Source of the DNA: Mycolicibacterium austroafricanum
GTDB lineage: Bacteria; Actinomycetota; Actinomycetes; Mycobacteriales; Mycobacteriaceae
Reading direction: 5' to 3'
Assembly (NCBI RefSeq): GCF_000612725.1
Contig: NZ_HG964452.1
Coordinates: 17,178-81,177, forward strand
Length of the DNA: 64,000 bases
Under the pieces are notes generated by a model. The model worked only from the letters and a program-made list of their open reading frames with translations. It made no database searches and was not told the origin of the DNA. This document shows positions 43,766 through 52,449 of the stretch, piece by piece. Every line of letters starts with the position of its first letter. The first letter of the stretch is position 1. The position numbers were made by a program, and so were the translations under genes.

Positions 43766-44811
43766 AAGATCTCCTTGGCCAGCAGTTCCAGCGTGGCCTC
43801 GCGCGCCGGCGCGGTGGCCGGGTCCACGCCGCGGAACGCCGACGCCACCGGATGCACCATCACCTCGTCGACGCCGAACTTCTCGGCCAGAGCCCGCAGT
43901 TGGTCGCCCGCCTCCGCGGGAGAACCCACGACGGCCTGACGCAACCCGGCGTCGATGACCGCCTGGGCGCGGGGGCTGACGTCCTGCGCCTCGGCATCCT
44001 CGACGAGGTCGAGCGGCACCATCGGCTGGCCGGTCCGCAGCCGGGCCATCATCTGCAGGTTCGGCAGGATCAGACGCATTGCGTCGTCACGGGTTTCGGC
44101 GACGGCGGCGTTGACGGTCAGGAACGTCACCGGCTCCGGTGTCAGATCGCTGGGCCGGAAGTTGTCGCGGTAGTACTGCAACGCCTCCTCGGTGCCCTGA
44201 CCCGCGAAGTGGTGGGCGAACACATACGGCAGCCCTTTGGCCGCGGCCAGCTGCGCGGAGTACATCGAGGAACCCAGCAGCCACAGCCTCGGCTCGGTGA
44301 CCGCGGCCGGGGTGGCCTTGAGGATGTAATTGTCGCGCATCAGGTCCCGCGGTAGCGGCACCCGCACACCCTTGCTGCTCATCAGCGCGACCACGTCGTC
44401 GAGGTACTGCGGGAAGGCCTCGATGTCGCGCTCGTCGCGGCCCGCCGCACCACGCAACGCCAGCGAGGTCACCGGGTCCGAGCCCGGGGCGCGCCCGATG
44501 CCCAGGTCGATGCGCCCGGGGTGCGCCGCCTCCAGCAGCGCGAACTGCTCGGCGACGGCCAGCGGCGCGTGATTGGGCAGCATCACCCCACCGGAACCGA
44601 CTCGCATGGATGCGGTGTGCGCGGCCAGGTGGGCGATCAGCACCGGCGGGCTGGTGGCCGCGACCGAGGGCATGTTGTGGTGCTCGGCGACCCAGTAGCG
44701 GGTGTATCCCAGCCGGTCAGCGGTCTGTGCGAGCAACGTCGATGCGGCGATCGCATCGGAGGTGCTCTGGTCGGAGCGCACAGGGACGAGGTCGAGGACA
44801 GAGAGACGCAT
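43762..44811 (-). CDS. LLM-class flavin/F420-dependent oxidoreductase (MsnO8-like)
   Basis: 349-residue luciferase-like TIM barrel: RLSVLDLVPV at the start, RYWVAEHHNMPSVA, RIDLGIGRAPGSDP, and WLLGSSMYSAQLAA. These are the usual markers of the single-subunit MsnO8 subfamily. Cofactor could be FMN or F420. Start ATG 44811, with another ATG immediately before it at 44814. It lies 33 bp after udgB on the same strand. Confidence 0.88.
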   Translation of the reverse strand: MRLSVLDLVPVRSDQSTSDAIAASTLLAQTADRLGYTRYWVAEHHNMPSVAATSPPVLIAHLAAHTASMRVGSGGVMLPNHAPLAVAEQFALLEAAHPGRIDLGIGRAPGSDPVTSLALRGAAGRDERDIEAFPQYLDDVVALMSSKGVRVPLPRDLMRDNYILKATPAAVTEPRLWLLGSSMYSAQLAAAKGLPYVFAHHFAGQGTEEALQYYRDNFRPSDLTPEPVTFLTVNAAVAETRDDAMRLILPNLQMMARLRTGQPMVPLDLVEDAEAQDVSPRAQAVIDAGLRQAVVGSPAEAGDQLRALAEKFGVDEVMVHPVASAFRGVDPATAPAREATLELLAKEIF

Positions 44812-44847
44812 CATCGGATCAACGCCACGCGACGCCGTTCCGTTCCC

Positions 44848-45702
44848 TCACTCCGCCCGCGAGATCGCGAGGGCCGTGGCGAAGATGTCGTCCATCATCG
44901 CCGGGGTGAGCCTGCCGGTGAAAGTGTTCTGCTGGCTGGGGTGATAGCAGCCCAGCAACGTGACGTCTCCCGCAGGGGTCTGCAGCGTGGCCGTGACACC
45001 GTGCCCGAACTTCGGCGCGGGTGCGCCCACCGCACCACCCGCCCGGCGGATCATCGCCAGCGCCACCTGCCAGGCGAAGCCGCCCAGCGCCACGATGACG
45101 CGCACATGGCCGGCCGTGAGCCGCCACTCGGCGTCCAGCCACGGCGCGCACGTGCTGCGCTCGGCCGGCGTCGGCGCGTTGCCCGGCGGCGCGCAACGCA
45201 CCGCCGCGGCGACCCGGATGTCGTTGAGCACCAAGCCATCCGCGCTGTCGGTAACCGTCTGCTGGTTCGCCAGCCCGGTACGGTACAACGACCCGAACAG
45301 GAAGTCGCCCGAGCGGTCGCCGGTGAACACCCGGCCGGTGCGGTTGGCGCCGTGCGCGGCCGGGGCGAGGCCGACGACGAAGATGCGGGGCCGCGGCGAA
45401 CCGAACCCCGGCGCGGGCCTGCCCCAGTACGGCTGGTCGGCGTAGGACCTGCGCTTCTCGACTGCCACGTCTTCGCGCCACTGCACCAGCCGCGGGCAGG
45501 CCCGGCAGACGGAGATCTCGGCGTCGAGTTGACTGAGACTCTTGGCCGCCGCCGCCATCGTCACCACGTCGGCGGAGGTGGCCGCCACCGCAGTCCGCCG
45601 GGTCGCCGGGTCGCCGGGCCAGCCGCTGCCCGGCCGCACCGGCGAGGTGAACAGATCACCGGTGCGGGGGTGCGGCAGCTGCCTGTGCGAGGGACGCATC
45701 AT
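44848..45702 (-). CDS. udgB: Family 5 uracil-DNA glycosylase UdgB
   Basis: 284 residues. Catalytic block [21 protein letters not shown] and the C-terminal [15 protein letters not shown] are both diagnostic of family 5 UDGs. Cys residues in CRACPRL and later CAPP and CAPW positions can form the iron-sulfur site. Removes uracil and other deaminated bases. Orthologue of Rv1259. Upstream of the LLM gene on the same strand. Confidence 0.92.
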   Translation of the reverse strand: MMRPSHRQLPHPRTGDLFTSPVRPGSGWPGDPATRRTAVAATSADVVTMAAAAKSLSQLDAEISVCRACPRLVQWREDVAVEKRRSYADQPYWGRPAPGFGSPRPRIFVVGLAPAAHGANRTGRVFTGDRSGDFLFGSLYRTGLANQQTVTDSADGLVLNDIRVAAAVRCAPPGNAPTPAERSTCAPWLDAEWRLTAGHVRVIVALGGFAWQVALAMIRRAGGAVGAPAPKFGHGVTATLQTPAGDVTLLGCYHPSQQNTFTGRLTPAMMDDIFATALAISRAE

Positions 45703-45821
45703 TCGTTACCAGAAAGCACCGTTCATCGTTATCACGAAACGCCGTTTCCCTCACGTGTGGGGTGGCGCCGCTACCTCACCATTGATTGATCGCTGAGCAC
45801 TTCCGATGGGGGGAGACACAT

Positions 45822-46511
45822 ATGCGACGAAAGACGGTGGCGATCCTGGGAATCTGCATTCTGGTCACCGGATGCGCCGACACGATAAGCAGCGCCGATG
45901 CGGCCGGGTCCGCCAGACCCACCCGGACGATGATCCCGCGTCCCCTGGTGGAACGGGAACTGTCCGAGCTGCTGCTGAGTCCCGAGCGCGCCGCGGCGGA
46001 GATGGGGGTGCCGGCGATGACGGTCATCGAATCGCAGACGACGATGTCCGACCACAGCGCCATCATGGAACCACCCGAATGCCTCGCCATCGACGGCGCC
46101 GCCGAGCTGTCCGTCTACGCCGGCACCGGTTACCGGGCCGAGCGCGATCAGAGCCTCAACGACGGCGAAGGCTGGAAGCACTACCTCAAACAGTCCGTCG
46201 TGTTGTTCCCGTACCAGGAGAAGGCCGGTGAGTTCTTCGACGCTTCAGTCCGGCAGTGGCCTGCCTGCCACCGGTACACCCACACCCAGAGCGGGTCGCA
46301 ATGGACGGTCGGTGAGATCACGGTGGACGGCGGCATGCTCAGTACGGTCGCCATACAGCAGGACGCGGCCGCACCGGGCTGGGGATGTGGCCGCGCGCTG
46401 GCGCGCCGCAACAACGTGATCGTCGACGTCAACACCTGCAGCGCCGAACCGGGCGACTCTGCGGTGCGGATCGCACGACAGATCACCGCCAATGTCGACG
46501 CTCAGTGGTAG
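45822..46511 (+). CDS. Lipoprotein with PknH-like sensor domain
   Basis: 229 residues. A GGGGGGAG ribosome-binding site precedes ATG 45822. The signal ends in lipobox LVTGC. The mature domain matches the extracellular sensor fold of PknH, with four Cys (PECLA, PACHR, GCGRA, NTCSA) that would form two disulfides. In M. tuberculosis pknH lies in this same neighbourhood (Rv1266c), so this could be a free-standing sensor relative. Ligand unknown. Confidence 0.82.
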   Translation: MRRKTVAILGICILVTGCADTISSADAAGSARPTRTMIPRPLVERELSELLLSPERAAAEMGVPAMTVIESQTTMSDHSAIMEPPECLAIDGAAELSVYAGTGYRAERDQSLNDGEGWKHYLKQSVVLFPYQEKAGEFFDASVRQWPACHRYTHTQSGSQWTVGEITVDGGMLSTVAIQQDAAAPGWGCGRALARRNNVIVDVNTCSAEPGDSAVRIARQITANVDAQW

Positions 46512-46537
46512 CACACTGAAAATCCGGTCTCGGCAAC

Positions 46538-46573
46538 AAAATCCGTAGCACGTCGGGGGCCGCACTGTTACAT
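46538..46573 (+). promoter_or_regulatory. Candidate WhiB7-type promoter of tap
   Basis: An AAAAT tract (46538-46542) lies 2 bp upstream of a -35-like GTAGCA (46545-46550), then 17 bp to a -10-like TTACAT (46568-46573), 15 bp before the tap ATG. An AT-rich patch just upstream of -35 is the hallmark of WhiB7 targets, and tap is a WhiB7 regulon member in M. tuberculosis (known). Assignment here is by inspection. Confidence 0.5.
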
Positions 46574-46588
46574 TCCCGGCGATATCCC

Positions 46589-47833
46589 ATGACGCCCAAT
46601 GAAGCGCCCCGCAGGCGCGGCCCGCTGCTGCTGATCCTGTTCGCCGCGTTGATGGCGGGAGCGGGCAACGGCATCTCGCTCGTCGCGTTCCCGTGGCTGG
46701 TCCTGCAGCGCACCGGTTCCGCGCTGGACGCCTCGATCGTCGCGATGGCGGGCACCCTGCCGCTGCTGGCCGCGACGCTGATCGCCGGTGCTGCCGTCGA
46801 CTTCCTCGGCCGCAGACGCGTCTCGATGATCTCCGATGCGCTGTCGGCGCTGTCGGTGGCGACGGTGCCGGTGCTCGCTCTGGCGTTCGGCACGGACGTC
46901 ATCAACGTCGCGGTGCTCGCCGGGTTGGCGGCGCTGGGCGCGGTCTTCGACCCCGCCGGGATGACGGCCCGCGAGACGATGCTGCCCGAGGCCGCCAACC
47001 GGGCCGGGTGGACACTCGACCACGCCAACAGCGTCTTCGAGGCGATCTTCAACCTGGCCTACATCGTGGGTCCCGGTATCGGCGGCCTGCTGATCGCGAC
47101 GCTCGGCGGCATCGACACCATGTGGGTGACCGCGGGCGCCTTCGGGCTTTCGATCTTCGCGATCGCGGCACTGAAACTGGAGGGCGCGGGCAGACCGGAT
47201 CCGACGGCGATGTCCGACGGGGTGTGGGCGGGCATCATCGAAGGCCTGCGCTTCGTGTGGCGCAACAAGGTGCTGCGCACGCTGGCCCTCGTGGACCTGG
47301 TCGCCACCGGCCTGTATGTGCCGATGGAGTCAGTTCTGTTCCCCAAGTACTTCACCGACCGCAACGAACCGGCGCAGCTGGGCTGGGTGCTGATGGCGCT
47401 GAGCATCGGCGGGCTCATCGGCGCGCTCGGCTACGCGGTCATGTCGCGATACATGAAGCGGCGCACGGTGATGCTGACGGCGGTGCTGACGCTCGGGGTG
47501 GCCATGACCGTCATCGCGTTCCTGCCGCCACTGCCGATCATCCTCGTGCTGTGCGCGATCGTCGGCTTCGTCTACGGCCCGATCGCGCCGATCTACAACT
47601 ACGTCATGCAGACCCGCGCCCCACAGCACCTGCGGGGCCGGGTGGTTGGCGTGATGGGATCGCTGGCCTACGCCGCAGGCCCGCTCGGACTGATCCTGGC
47701 CGGGCCGCTGGCCGACGCCACCGGCCTGCGCACCACGTTCCTGGCGCTGTCGCTGCCGATGCTCGCGCTGGGGATCGTCGCGGTGTTCCTGCCGGCGCTG
47801 CGCGACCTGGACAGGCCGGCCGCCGGGCCGTAG
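46589..47833 (+). CDS. tap: Tap-family MFS multidrug efflux pump
   Basis: 414-residue, 12-TM major facilitator protein. Segments NGISLVAFPWLVLQRTGSA, DFLGRRRVSMISDALS (motif A-like), GLRFVWRNKVLRTL and YNYVMQTRAPQHLRGRVVGVMGSLAYAAGPLG are nearly superimposable on M. tuberculosis Tap (Rv1258c), which exports tetracycline, aminoglycosides and spectinomycin-type drugs by proton antiport. No missing segment or frameshift. The start ATG 46589 lies 15 bp after the -10, so the leader is very short. Confidence 0.92.
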   Translation: MTPNEAPRRRGPLLLILFAALMAGAGNGISLVAFPWLVLQRTGSALDASIVAMAGTLPLLAATLIAGAAVDFLGRRRVSMISDALSALSVATVPVLALAFGTDVINVAVLAGLAALGAVFDPAGMTARETMLPEAANRAGWTLDHANSVFEAIFNLAYIVGPGIGGLLIATLGGIDTMWVTAGAFGLSIFAIAALKLEGAGRPDPTAMSDGVWAGIIEGLRFVWRNKVLRTLALVDLVATGLYVPMESVLFPKYFTDRNEPAQLGWVLMALSIGGLIGALGYAVMSRYMKRRTVMLTAVLTLGVAMTVIAFLPPLPIILVLCAIVGFVYGPIAPIYNYVMQTRAPQHLRGRVVGVMGSLAYAAGPLGLILAGPLADATGLRTTFLALSLPMLALGIVAVFLPALRDLDRPAAGP

Positions 47834-47915
47834 CCGTCGCCCCGGAATCCGCCGACGACCTGCGCTTCGAGGACTCTCCTGAGAGGATCGCGGCAGGGCT
47901 GCGAAGGGAGTGACC

Positions 47916-48803
47916 GTGAGCGATAGCGCGCAGCCGAGCACGCCACCGCCTCAGAGACAGGACGGGTCCCGCAGCAGGTGGACCCACCCCCTGACACTCG
48001 CCATCATCCCGGCCGTCGCCTCGGTGATCGTCGGAGTCTTCGCCATCTTCCCGAGGCCCGATCCGGCCCCTCCTGACGAAAGTTCGTCGGCGGCCGCCAC
48101 CCACGAGGACGGCATCAGCTTCCGGCTCGAACCCGACCTCGAGGAGTACAGCGGCGGCTGGCAAGTCGTGTTCGACGGCCCGCTCCCCTCGACCGACGAC
48201 TATCCGCCGGGTAAGCCCCGGTACGCCGACGTGTACAGCTGGGCGAAGACCAGAGGTGCCATCGATGTCGACGAGTCTCATCTGCGACTGCTGTTGCAGA
48301 ACGACGGCGCCGAGCGCGTCACCATACGGTCGATCAACGCAGTGGTGACGAGCCGCAAGGCCCCGCTTCTCACCACCTACGTGATGTCGCCCGGGGCCGG
48401 GACGAACGAGATCGTCGCACTCGGCTTCAACCTCGACGACGGAGACCTGGTATCTGCGCAGCCCGATGTCGAGCCCAAGAGCGCCGAGGCCGAAGCTGAT
48501 CTGCCGTTCTTCTCGACCAAGAACATCACGCTGGACCCGGGCGAATCCACGGACGTCAAGATCACGACCCGAACCACCGAATGCCTGTGCCTGTACAAGT
48601 TCGAGATCGAGGTGGTGAAACCGGACTCCACGGCCACCCTCGAAATCGGCGACGAGAGCGGCGGACCGTTGGCCATCTCGGCTCACGTGCCCCGATACGC
48701 GAACAGGTACGAGAACGGAATGTTGGCCTGTGGCGAGTACGGCCTGTTCTACGTCGAGGCCACTTCTTCCGGTCGAATGGCCGACTGCAGCAGGCCGGCG
48801 TAG
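47916..48803 (+). CDS. Hypothetical single-TM protein with extracytoplasmic domain
   Basis: 295 residues: a cytosolic Pro/Gln/Arg-rich N-terminus, one TM helix (about 27-47, LTLAIIPAVASVIVGVFAIF), then an exported beta-rich domain of about 240 residues with a CLCLYKFEIEV pair and late Cys. No family recognised. GTG 47916 chosen over GTG 47910 because a GAAGGGAG ribosome-binding site ends at 47910. It follows tap but is probably separately expressed. Confidence 0.7.
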   Translation: MSDSAQPSTPPPQRQDGSRSRWTHPLTLAIIPAVASVIVGVFAIFPRPDPAPPDESSSAAATHEDGISFRLEPDLEEYSGGWQVVFDGPLPSTDDYPPGKPRYADVYSWAKTRGAIDVDESHLRLLLQNDGAERVTIRSINAVVTSRKAPLLTTYVMSPGAGTNEIVALGFNLDDGDLVSAQPDVEPKSAEAEADLPFFSTKNITLDPGESTDVKITTRTTECLCLYKFEIEVVKPDSTATLEIGDESGGPLAISAHVPRYANRYENGMLACGEYGLFYVEATSSGRMADCSRPA

Positions 48804-48807
48804 CGGT

Positions 48808-49152
48808 TCATACCGGAAGCAGGTGCTCCCTGAAGAACCGGCTGACCGCACGCAGCCAGCGACCGCGGGCGGGACGTCCCAGGCGCTCCACCAGGTCGAG
48901 GTCGGCGATGACGTAACCGTCGCAGGCCCGGTACCACAGACCGGCCATGCACAGCTCCACCGCGGCCATCGTGGTGATCCGGCCCGGGGCGATGGCGTCG
49001 AGGCGTTCGTCGGGGATGAACGCCGGGAACTTCGAACCGGTCCGATCGGCCACCGACCGCACATGGATCTCCAGCGCGCCGGTCGACAGCAGCGCCGTCC
49101 TGCGCATGCCCTGCAATGTCTTCACCTGGGCGAAGACCACACTGTCTCGCAT
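48808..49152 (-). CDS. Conserved hypothetical protein
   Basis: 114 residues, soluble and basic at the C-terminus (LVERLGRPARGRWLRAVSRFFREH). It contains TGALEIHVRSVAD and a GYVIADLDLVERL segment. I do not recognise the family. Start ATG 49152, convergent with the previous gene (4-bp gap) and divergent from the FAD oxidase. Confidence 0.65.
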   Translation of the reverse strand: MRDSVVFAQVKTLQGMRRTALLSTGALEIHVRSVADRTGSKFPAFIPDERLDAIAPGRITTMAAVELCMAGLWYRACDGYVIADLDLVERLGRPARGRWLRAVSRFFREHLLPV

Positions 49153-49214
49153 GGGTCGAACGATAGCCGTAACACGCCCTTAACCTCACATCGGCCGGTC
49201 CTACACTGGCGGCT

Positions 49215-50576
49215 GTGCAACCGCTGGCCAGCCTGATCGCCGAACTGCCCGACGGCACGGTCGTCACCGATCCCGACATCGTGGCGTCCTACCGGCAGGA
49301 CCGCGCCGCCGACCCCAGCGCGGGCACGCCGATCGCGGTGGTTCGGCCGCGCCGCACCGAAGAGGTACAGGCGACCCTGCGGTGGGCCACCGCCCACCGG
49401 ATTGCCGTCGTCCCGCGCGGAATGGGCACCGGATTATCCGGCGGTGCAACGGCTTTGGACGGTGGCATCGTGTTGTCCACCGAGAAGATGCGCGACATCA
49501 CAGTCGACCCCGTGACCCGCACCGCGGTCGCGCAGCCCGGCCTGCTCAACGCCGAAGTGAAGAAGGCCGTCGCCGAGTACGGGCTCTGGTATCCGCCGGA
49601 CCCGTCGTCGTTCGAGATCTGCAGCATCGGCGGCAACATCGCCACCAACGCCGGCGGTCTGTGCTGCGTCAAGTACGGCGTCACCACCGACTACGTGCTG
49701 GGCCTGCAGGTGGTGCTCGCAGACGGTACCGCGGTGCGACTCGGCGGGCCGCGCCTGAAGGACGTCGCGGGACTGTCGCTGACCAAACTGTTCGTCGGCA
49801 GCGAGGGCACACTCGGTGTCGTCACCGAGGTCACGCTCAAGCTGCTGCCCGCGCAGAGCGGCGCCTGCACCGTGGTGGCCACGTTCGACTCGGTGGAGGA
49901 CGCCGCCAACGCCGTCGTCACCATCACCGGCAAGATCCGGCCGTCGATGCTGGAGTTCATGGACTCTGCGGCGATCAACGCCGTCGAGGACAAGCTGAAG
50001 ATGGGCCTGGACCGCAGCGCGGCGGCGATGATGGTCGCGGCCAGCGACGACCGCGGCCCCTCCGGCGCCCAGGACGCGGAGTTCATGGCCGGGGTGTTCA
50101 CCGAACACGGGGCCAAGGAAGTGTTTTCGACGTCGGATCCCGACGAGGGCGAGGCGTTCGTCGCGGCGAGGCGCTTCGCGATCCCCGCGGTCGAGGCCAG
50201 GGGCGCGCTGCTGCTCGAGGATGTCGGCGTCCCGCTGCCCGCGCTGGCCGAACTGGTCGGCGGCGTCGAGAAGATCGCGGGCCACCACGAACTGATGATC
50301 TCGGTCATCGCACACGCCGGCGACGGCAACACCCACCCGCTGATCGTGTTCGACCCCGACGACCCGGACATGGAACGGCGGGCCCAGCAGGCGTTCGGCG
50401 AGATCATGGATCTGGCGATCGGGCTGGGCGGCACCATCACCGGCGAGCACGGCGTGGGCCGACTGAAGCGGCCGTGGCTGGCCGGCCAGCTCGGCCCCGA
50501 GGCGATGGAGCTCAACCGCCGGATCAAACGGGCGCTCGACCCCGACGGCATCCTCAATCCGGGGGCGGCGATCTGA
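49215..50576 (+). CDS. FAD-binding oxidase, GlcD/D-lactate dehydrogenase type
   Basis: 453-residue VAO-family flavoenzyme. The FAD-binding PP-loop is RGMGTGLSGGATALDGGIVLS, followed by IGGNIATNAGGLCCVKYG and LFVGSEGTLGVVTEV. The C-terminal FAD-linked oxidase domain has AHAGDGNTHP and GEHGVGRLKR. Oxidises a D-2-hydroxy acid; exact substrate unknown. GTG start 49215. Orthologue of Rv1257c; lies 45 bp before the CYP130 gene with an operator between. Confidence 0.9.
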   Translation: MQPLASLIAELPDGTVVTDPDIVASYRQDRAADPSAGTPIAVVRPRRTEEVQATLRWATAHRIAVVPRGMGTGLSGGATALDGGIVLSTEKMRDITVDPVTRTAVAQPGLLNAEVKKAVAEYGLWYPPDPSSFEICSIGGNIATNAGGLCCVKYGVTTDYVLGLQVVLADGTAVRLGGPRLKDVAGLSLTKLFVGSEGTLGVVTEVTLKLLPAQSGACTVVATFDSVEDAANAVVTITGKIRPSMLEFMDSAAINAVEDKLKMGLDRSAAAMMVAASDDRGPSGAQDAEFMAGVFTEHGAKEVFSTSDPDEGEAFVAARRFAIPAVEARGALLLEDVGVPLPALAELVGGVEKIAGHHELMISVIAHAGDGNTHPLIVFDPDDPDMERRAQQAFGEIMDLAIGLGGTITGEHGVGRLKRPWLAGQLGPEAMELNRRIKRALDPDGILNPGAAI

Positions 50577-50588
50577 GGCGCAGCCGTT

Positions 50589-50608
50589 GACAATCAGACC
50601 TGATTGTC
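50589..50608. promoter_or_regulatory. TetR-type operator overlapping a TTGACA promoter
   Basis: Perfect 9-bp arms GACAATCAG and CTGATTGTC separated by AC. The left arm overlaps a consensus -35 TTGACA (50587-50592); a -10-like TACGAC is 17 bp downstream at 50610. The palindrome sits 13 bp before the P450 start, so binding would block transcription of the P450-TetR operon. Confidence 0.8.
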
Positions 50609-50621
50609 GTACGACTAAGAC

Positions 50622-51863
50622 ATGACGGCAGTTTTGTCTCACGGTTCGCCTGTTCACTTCGCGCTCGCCGACGCGTCTACCTGGGCCGACCCGTGGCCGA
50701 TGTACCGGGCGCTGCGCGACCACGACCCAGTGCACCACGTGGTGCCCGAGGACCGGCCAGAGCACGACTACTACGTGCTGTCCCGGCACGCCGACATCTG
50801 GGCCGCGGCCCGCGACCACCAGACCTTCTCCTCGGCGCTCGGGCTGACGGTCAACTACGGAGAGCTGGACCTGATCGGGCTGGCCGACAACCCGCCCATG
50901 GTCATGCAGGACCCTCCGGTGCACACCGAATTCCGCAAGCTGGTCGCGCGCGGGTTCACCCCGCGCCAGGTGGAGGCGGTCGAGCCCAAGGTCCGCGACT
51001 TCGTCGTCGACCGGATCGAGCGCATCAGGGCCAACGGAGGCGGCGACATCGTCGCCGAGCTGTTCAAGCCCCTGCCGTCGATGGTCGTCGCCCACTATCT
51101 CGGTGTGCCGGAAGAAGATCGGGGCAAGTTCGACGGCTGGACCGATGCCATCGTGGCCGCCAACACCAGCGCGGGCGGGCTCGGCGGCGCGCTCGACACC
51201 CTGGGGGATGCACTCGGCGAGATGATGTCCTACTTCACCGCGCTCATCGAGCGCAGGCGGACCGAGCCCGAAGACGACACCATTTCCCATCTGGTGGCCG
51301 CGGGCGTCGGCGCGGACGGCGACATCTCCGGCGTGCTGTCGATCCTGGCGTTCACGTTCACGATGGTCACCGGCGGCAACGACACGACCACCGGCATGCT
51401 CGGCGGGTCGGTGCAGCTGCTGCACCGACGCGAGGACCAGCGCACGATGCTCGCCGAGAACCTCGACCTGATTCCGGACGCCGTCGACGAGTTCCTCCGG
51501 CTGACCTCACCGGTACAGATGTTGGGCCGGACGGTGACTCGCGACGTGACGATCGGCGGCGTGACGATCCCGGAGGGCCGTCGCGTGATGTTCCTCTACG
51601 GATCCGGCAACCGGGACGAACGCCAGTACGGCGACGACGCGGGCGAACTCGACGTCACCCGCAAGCCCCGCAACATTCTGACGTTCAGCCACGGCGCACA
51701 CCACTGCCTGGGCGCCGCCGCGGCGCGGATGCAGTCGCGCGTCGCACTGACCGAGCTACTGACCCGCATTCCGGACTTCGAGGTCGACGAGTCCGGAATC
51801 GCCTGGGCCGGAGGCAGTTACGTACGCCGCCCGGTTTCGGTTCCGTTCACGGTGACGCACTGA
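50622..51863 (+). CDS. Cytochrome P450 (CYP130-like)
   Basis: 413-residue haem monooxygenase. The I-helix is TGGNDTTTG, the ExxR region follows, and the haem-ligand loop FSHGAHHCLGA has C362. N-terminal region typical of bacterial soluble P450s, with no membrane anchor. Orthologue of Rv1256c (CYP130) by order. It needs ferredoxin and reductase, none of which adjoin. Stop overlaps the TetR start (TGATG). Confidence 0.92.
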   Translation: MTAVLSHGSPVHFALADASTWADPWPMYRALRDHDPVHHVVPEDRPEHDYYVLSRHADIWAAARDHQTFSSALGLTVNYGELDLIGLADNPPMVMQDPPVHTEFRKLVARGFTPRQVEAVEPKVRDFVVDRIERIRANGGGDIVAELFKPLPSMVVAHYLGVPEEDRGKFDGWTDAIVAANTSAGGLGGALDTLGDALGEMMSYFTALIERRRTEPEDDTISHLVAAGVGADGDISGVLSILAFTFTMVTGGNDTTTGMLGGSVQLLHRREDQRTMLAENLDLIPDAVDEFLRLTSPVQMLGRTVTRDVTIGGVTIPEGRRVMFLYGSGNRDERQYGDDAGELDVTRKPRNILTFSHGAHHCLGAAAARMQSRVALTELLTRIPDFEVDESGIAWAGGSYVRRPVSVPFTVTH

Positions 51864-52444
51864 TGGCGGGAGACTGGCTGGCGGCCCGCCGCACCGAGGT
51901 GGCCGCCGACCGCATCCTGGACGCCGCGGGCGAACTGTTCGCCGCGCAACCGGCGGCCACCGTCGGCATGCACGAGATCGCCTCGGCCGCTGGGTGTTCG
52001 CGTGCCACCCTGTACCGCTACTTCGAGAACCGGGAGGCGCTCTACACCGCCTATGTGCACCGGGAGGCCTACCGGCTCTATGTCGAGATGACCGACCAGA
52101 TCACGTCCATCGCCGACCCGAGAGAGCGGCTGATCGAGGGCATGCTTGCGTCGCTGCGCAATGTCCGGGAGAGTCCGGCCCTGGCCTCATGGTTCGCCAC
52201 CACCCAACGCCCGATCGGGGCCGAGATGGCCGAAGAATCCGAGGTCATCAAGGCCCTCACCGAGGCGTTCGTCATCTCGCTGGGGCCCGACGATGCGGCT
52301 CTGGTCGCCCACCGGGCCCGATGGCTGGTCCGGGTGATGACGTCGCTGATGCTCTTCCCCGGCCACGACGAAACCGACGAACGCGCAATGATCGAAGAGT
52401 TCGTCGTCCCCACCGTGTTGCCGAGCCGCCACGCGGCCCGGTAA
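51863..52444 (+). CDS. TetR-family repressor
   Basis: 193 residues. The N-terminal HTH (ADRILDAAGELFAAQPAATVGMHEIASAAGCSRATLYRYFENREALY) is typical, and a helical ligand domain follows. The ATG overlaps the P450 stop by one base. The perfect palindrome upstream of the P450 gene is the obvious site for autoregulation. Orthologue of Rv1255c by order. Effector unknown. Confidence 0.9.
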   Translation: MAGDWLAARRTEVAADRILDAAGELFAAQPAATVGMHEIASAAGCSRATLYRYFENREALYTAYVHREAYRLYVEMTDQITSIADPRERLIEGMLASLRNVRESPALASWFATTQRPIGAEMAEESEVIKALTEAFVISLGPDDAALVAHRARWLVRVMTSLMLFPGHDETDERAMIEEFVVPTVLPSRHAAR

Positions 52445-52449
52445 GGCCG

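Noticed and set aside
49434..51425. 663-residue open frame opposite the FAD oxidase and P450 genes
   Set aside because: Shadow of two well-supported genes; no recognisable motif.
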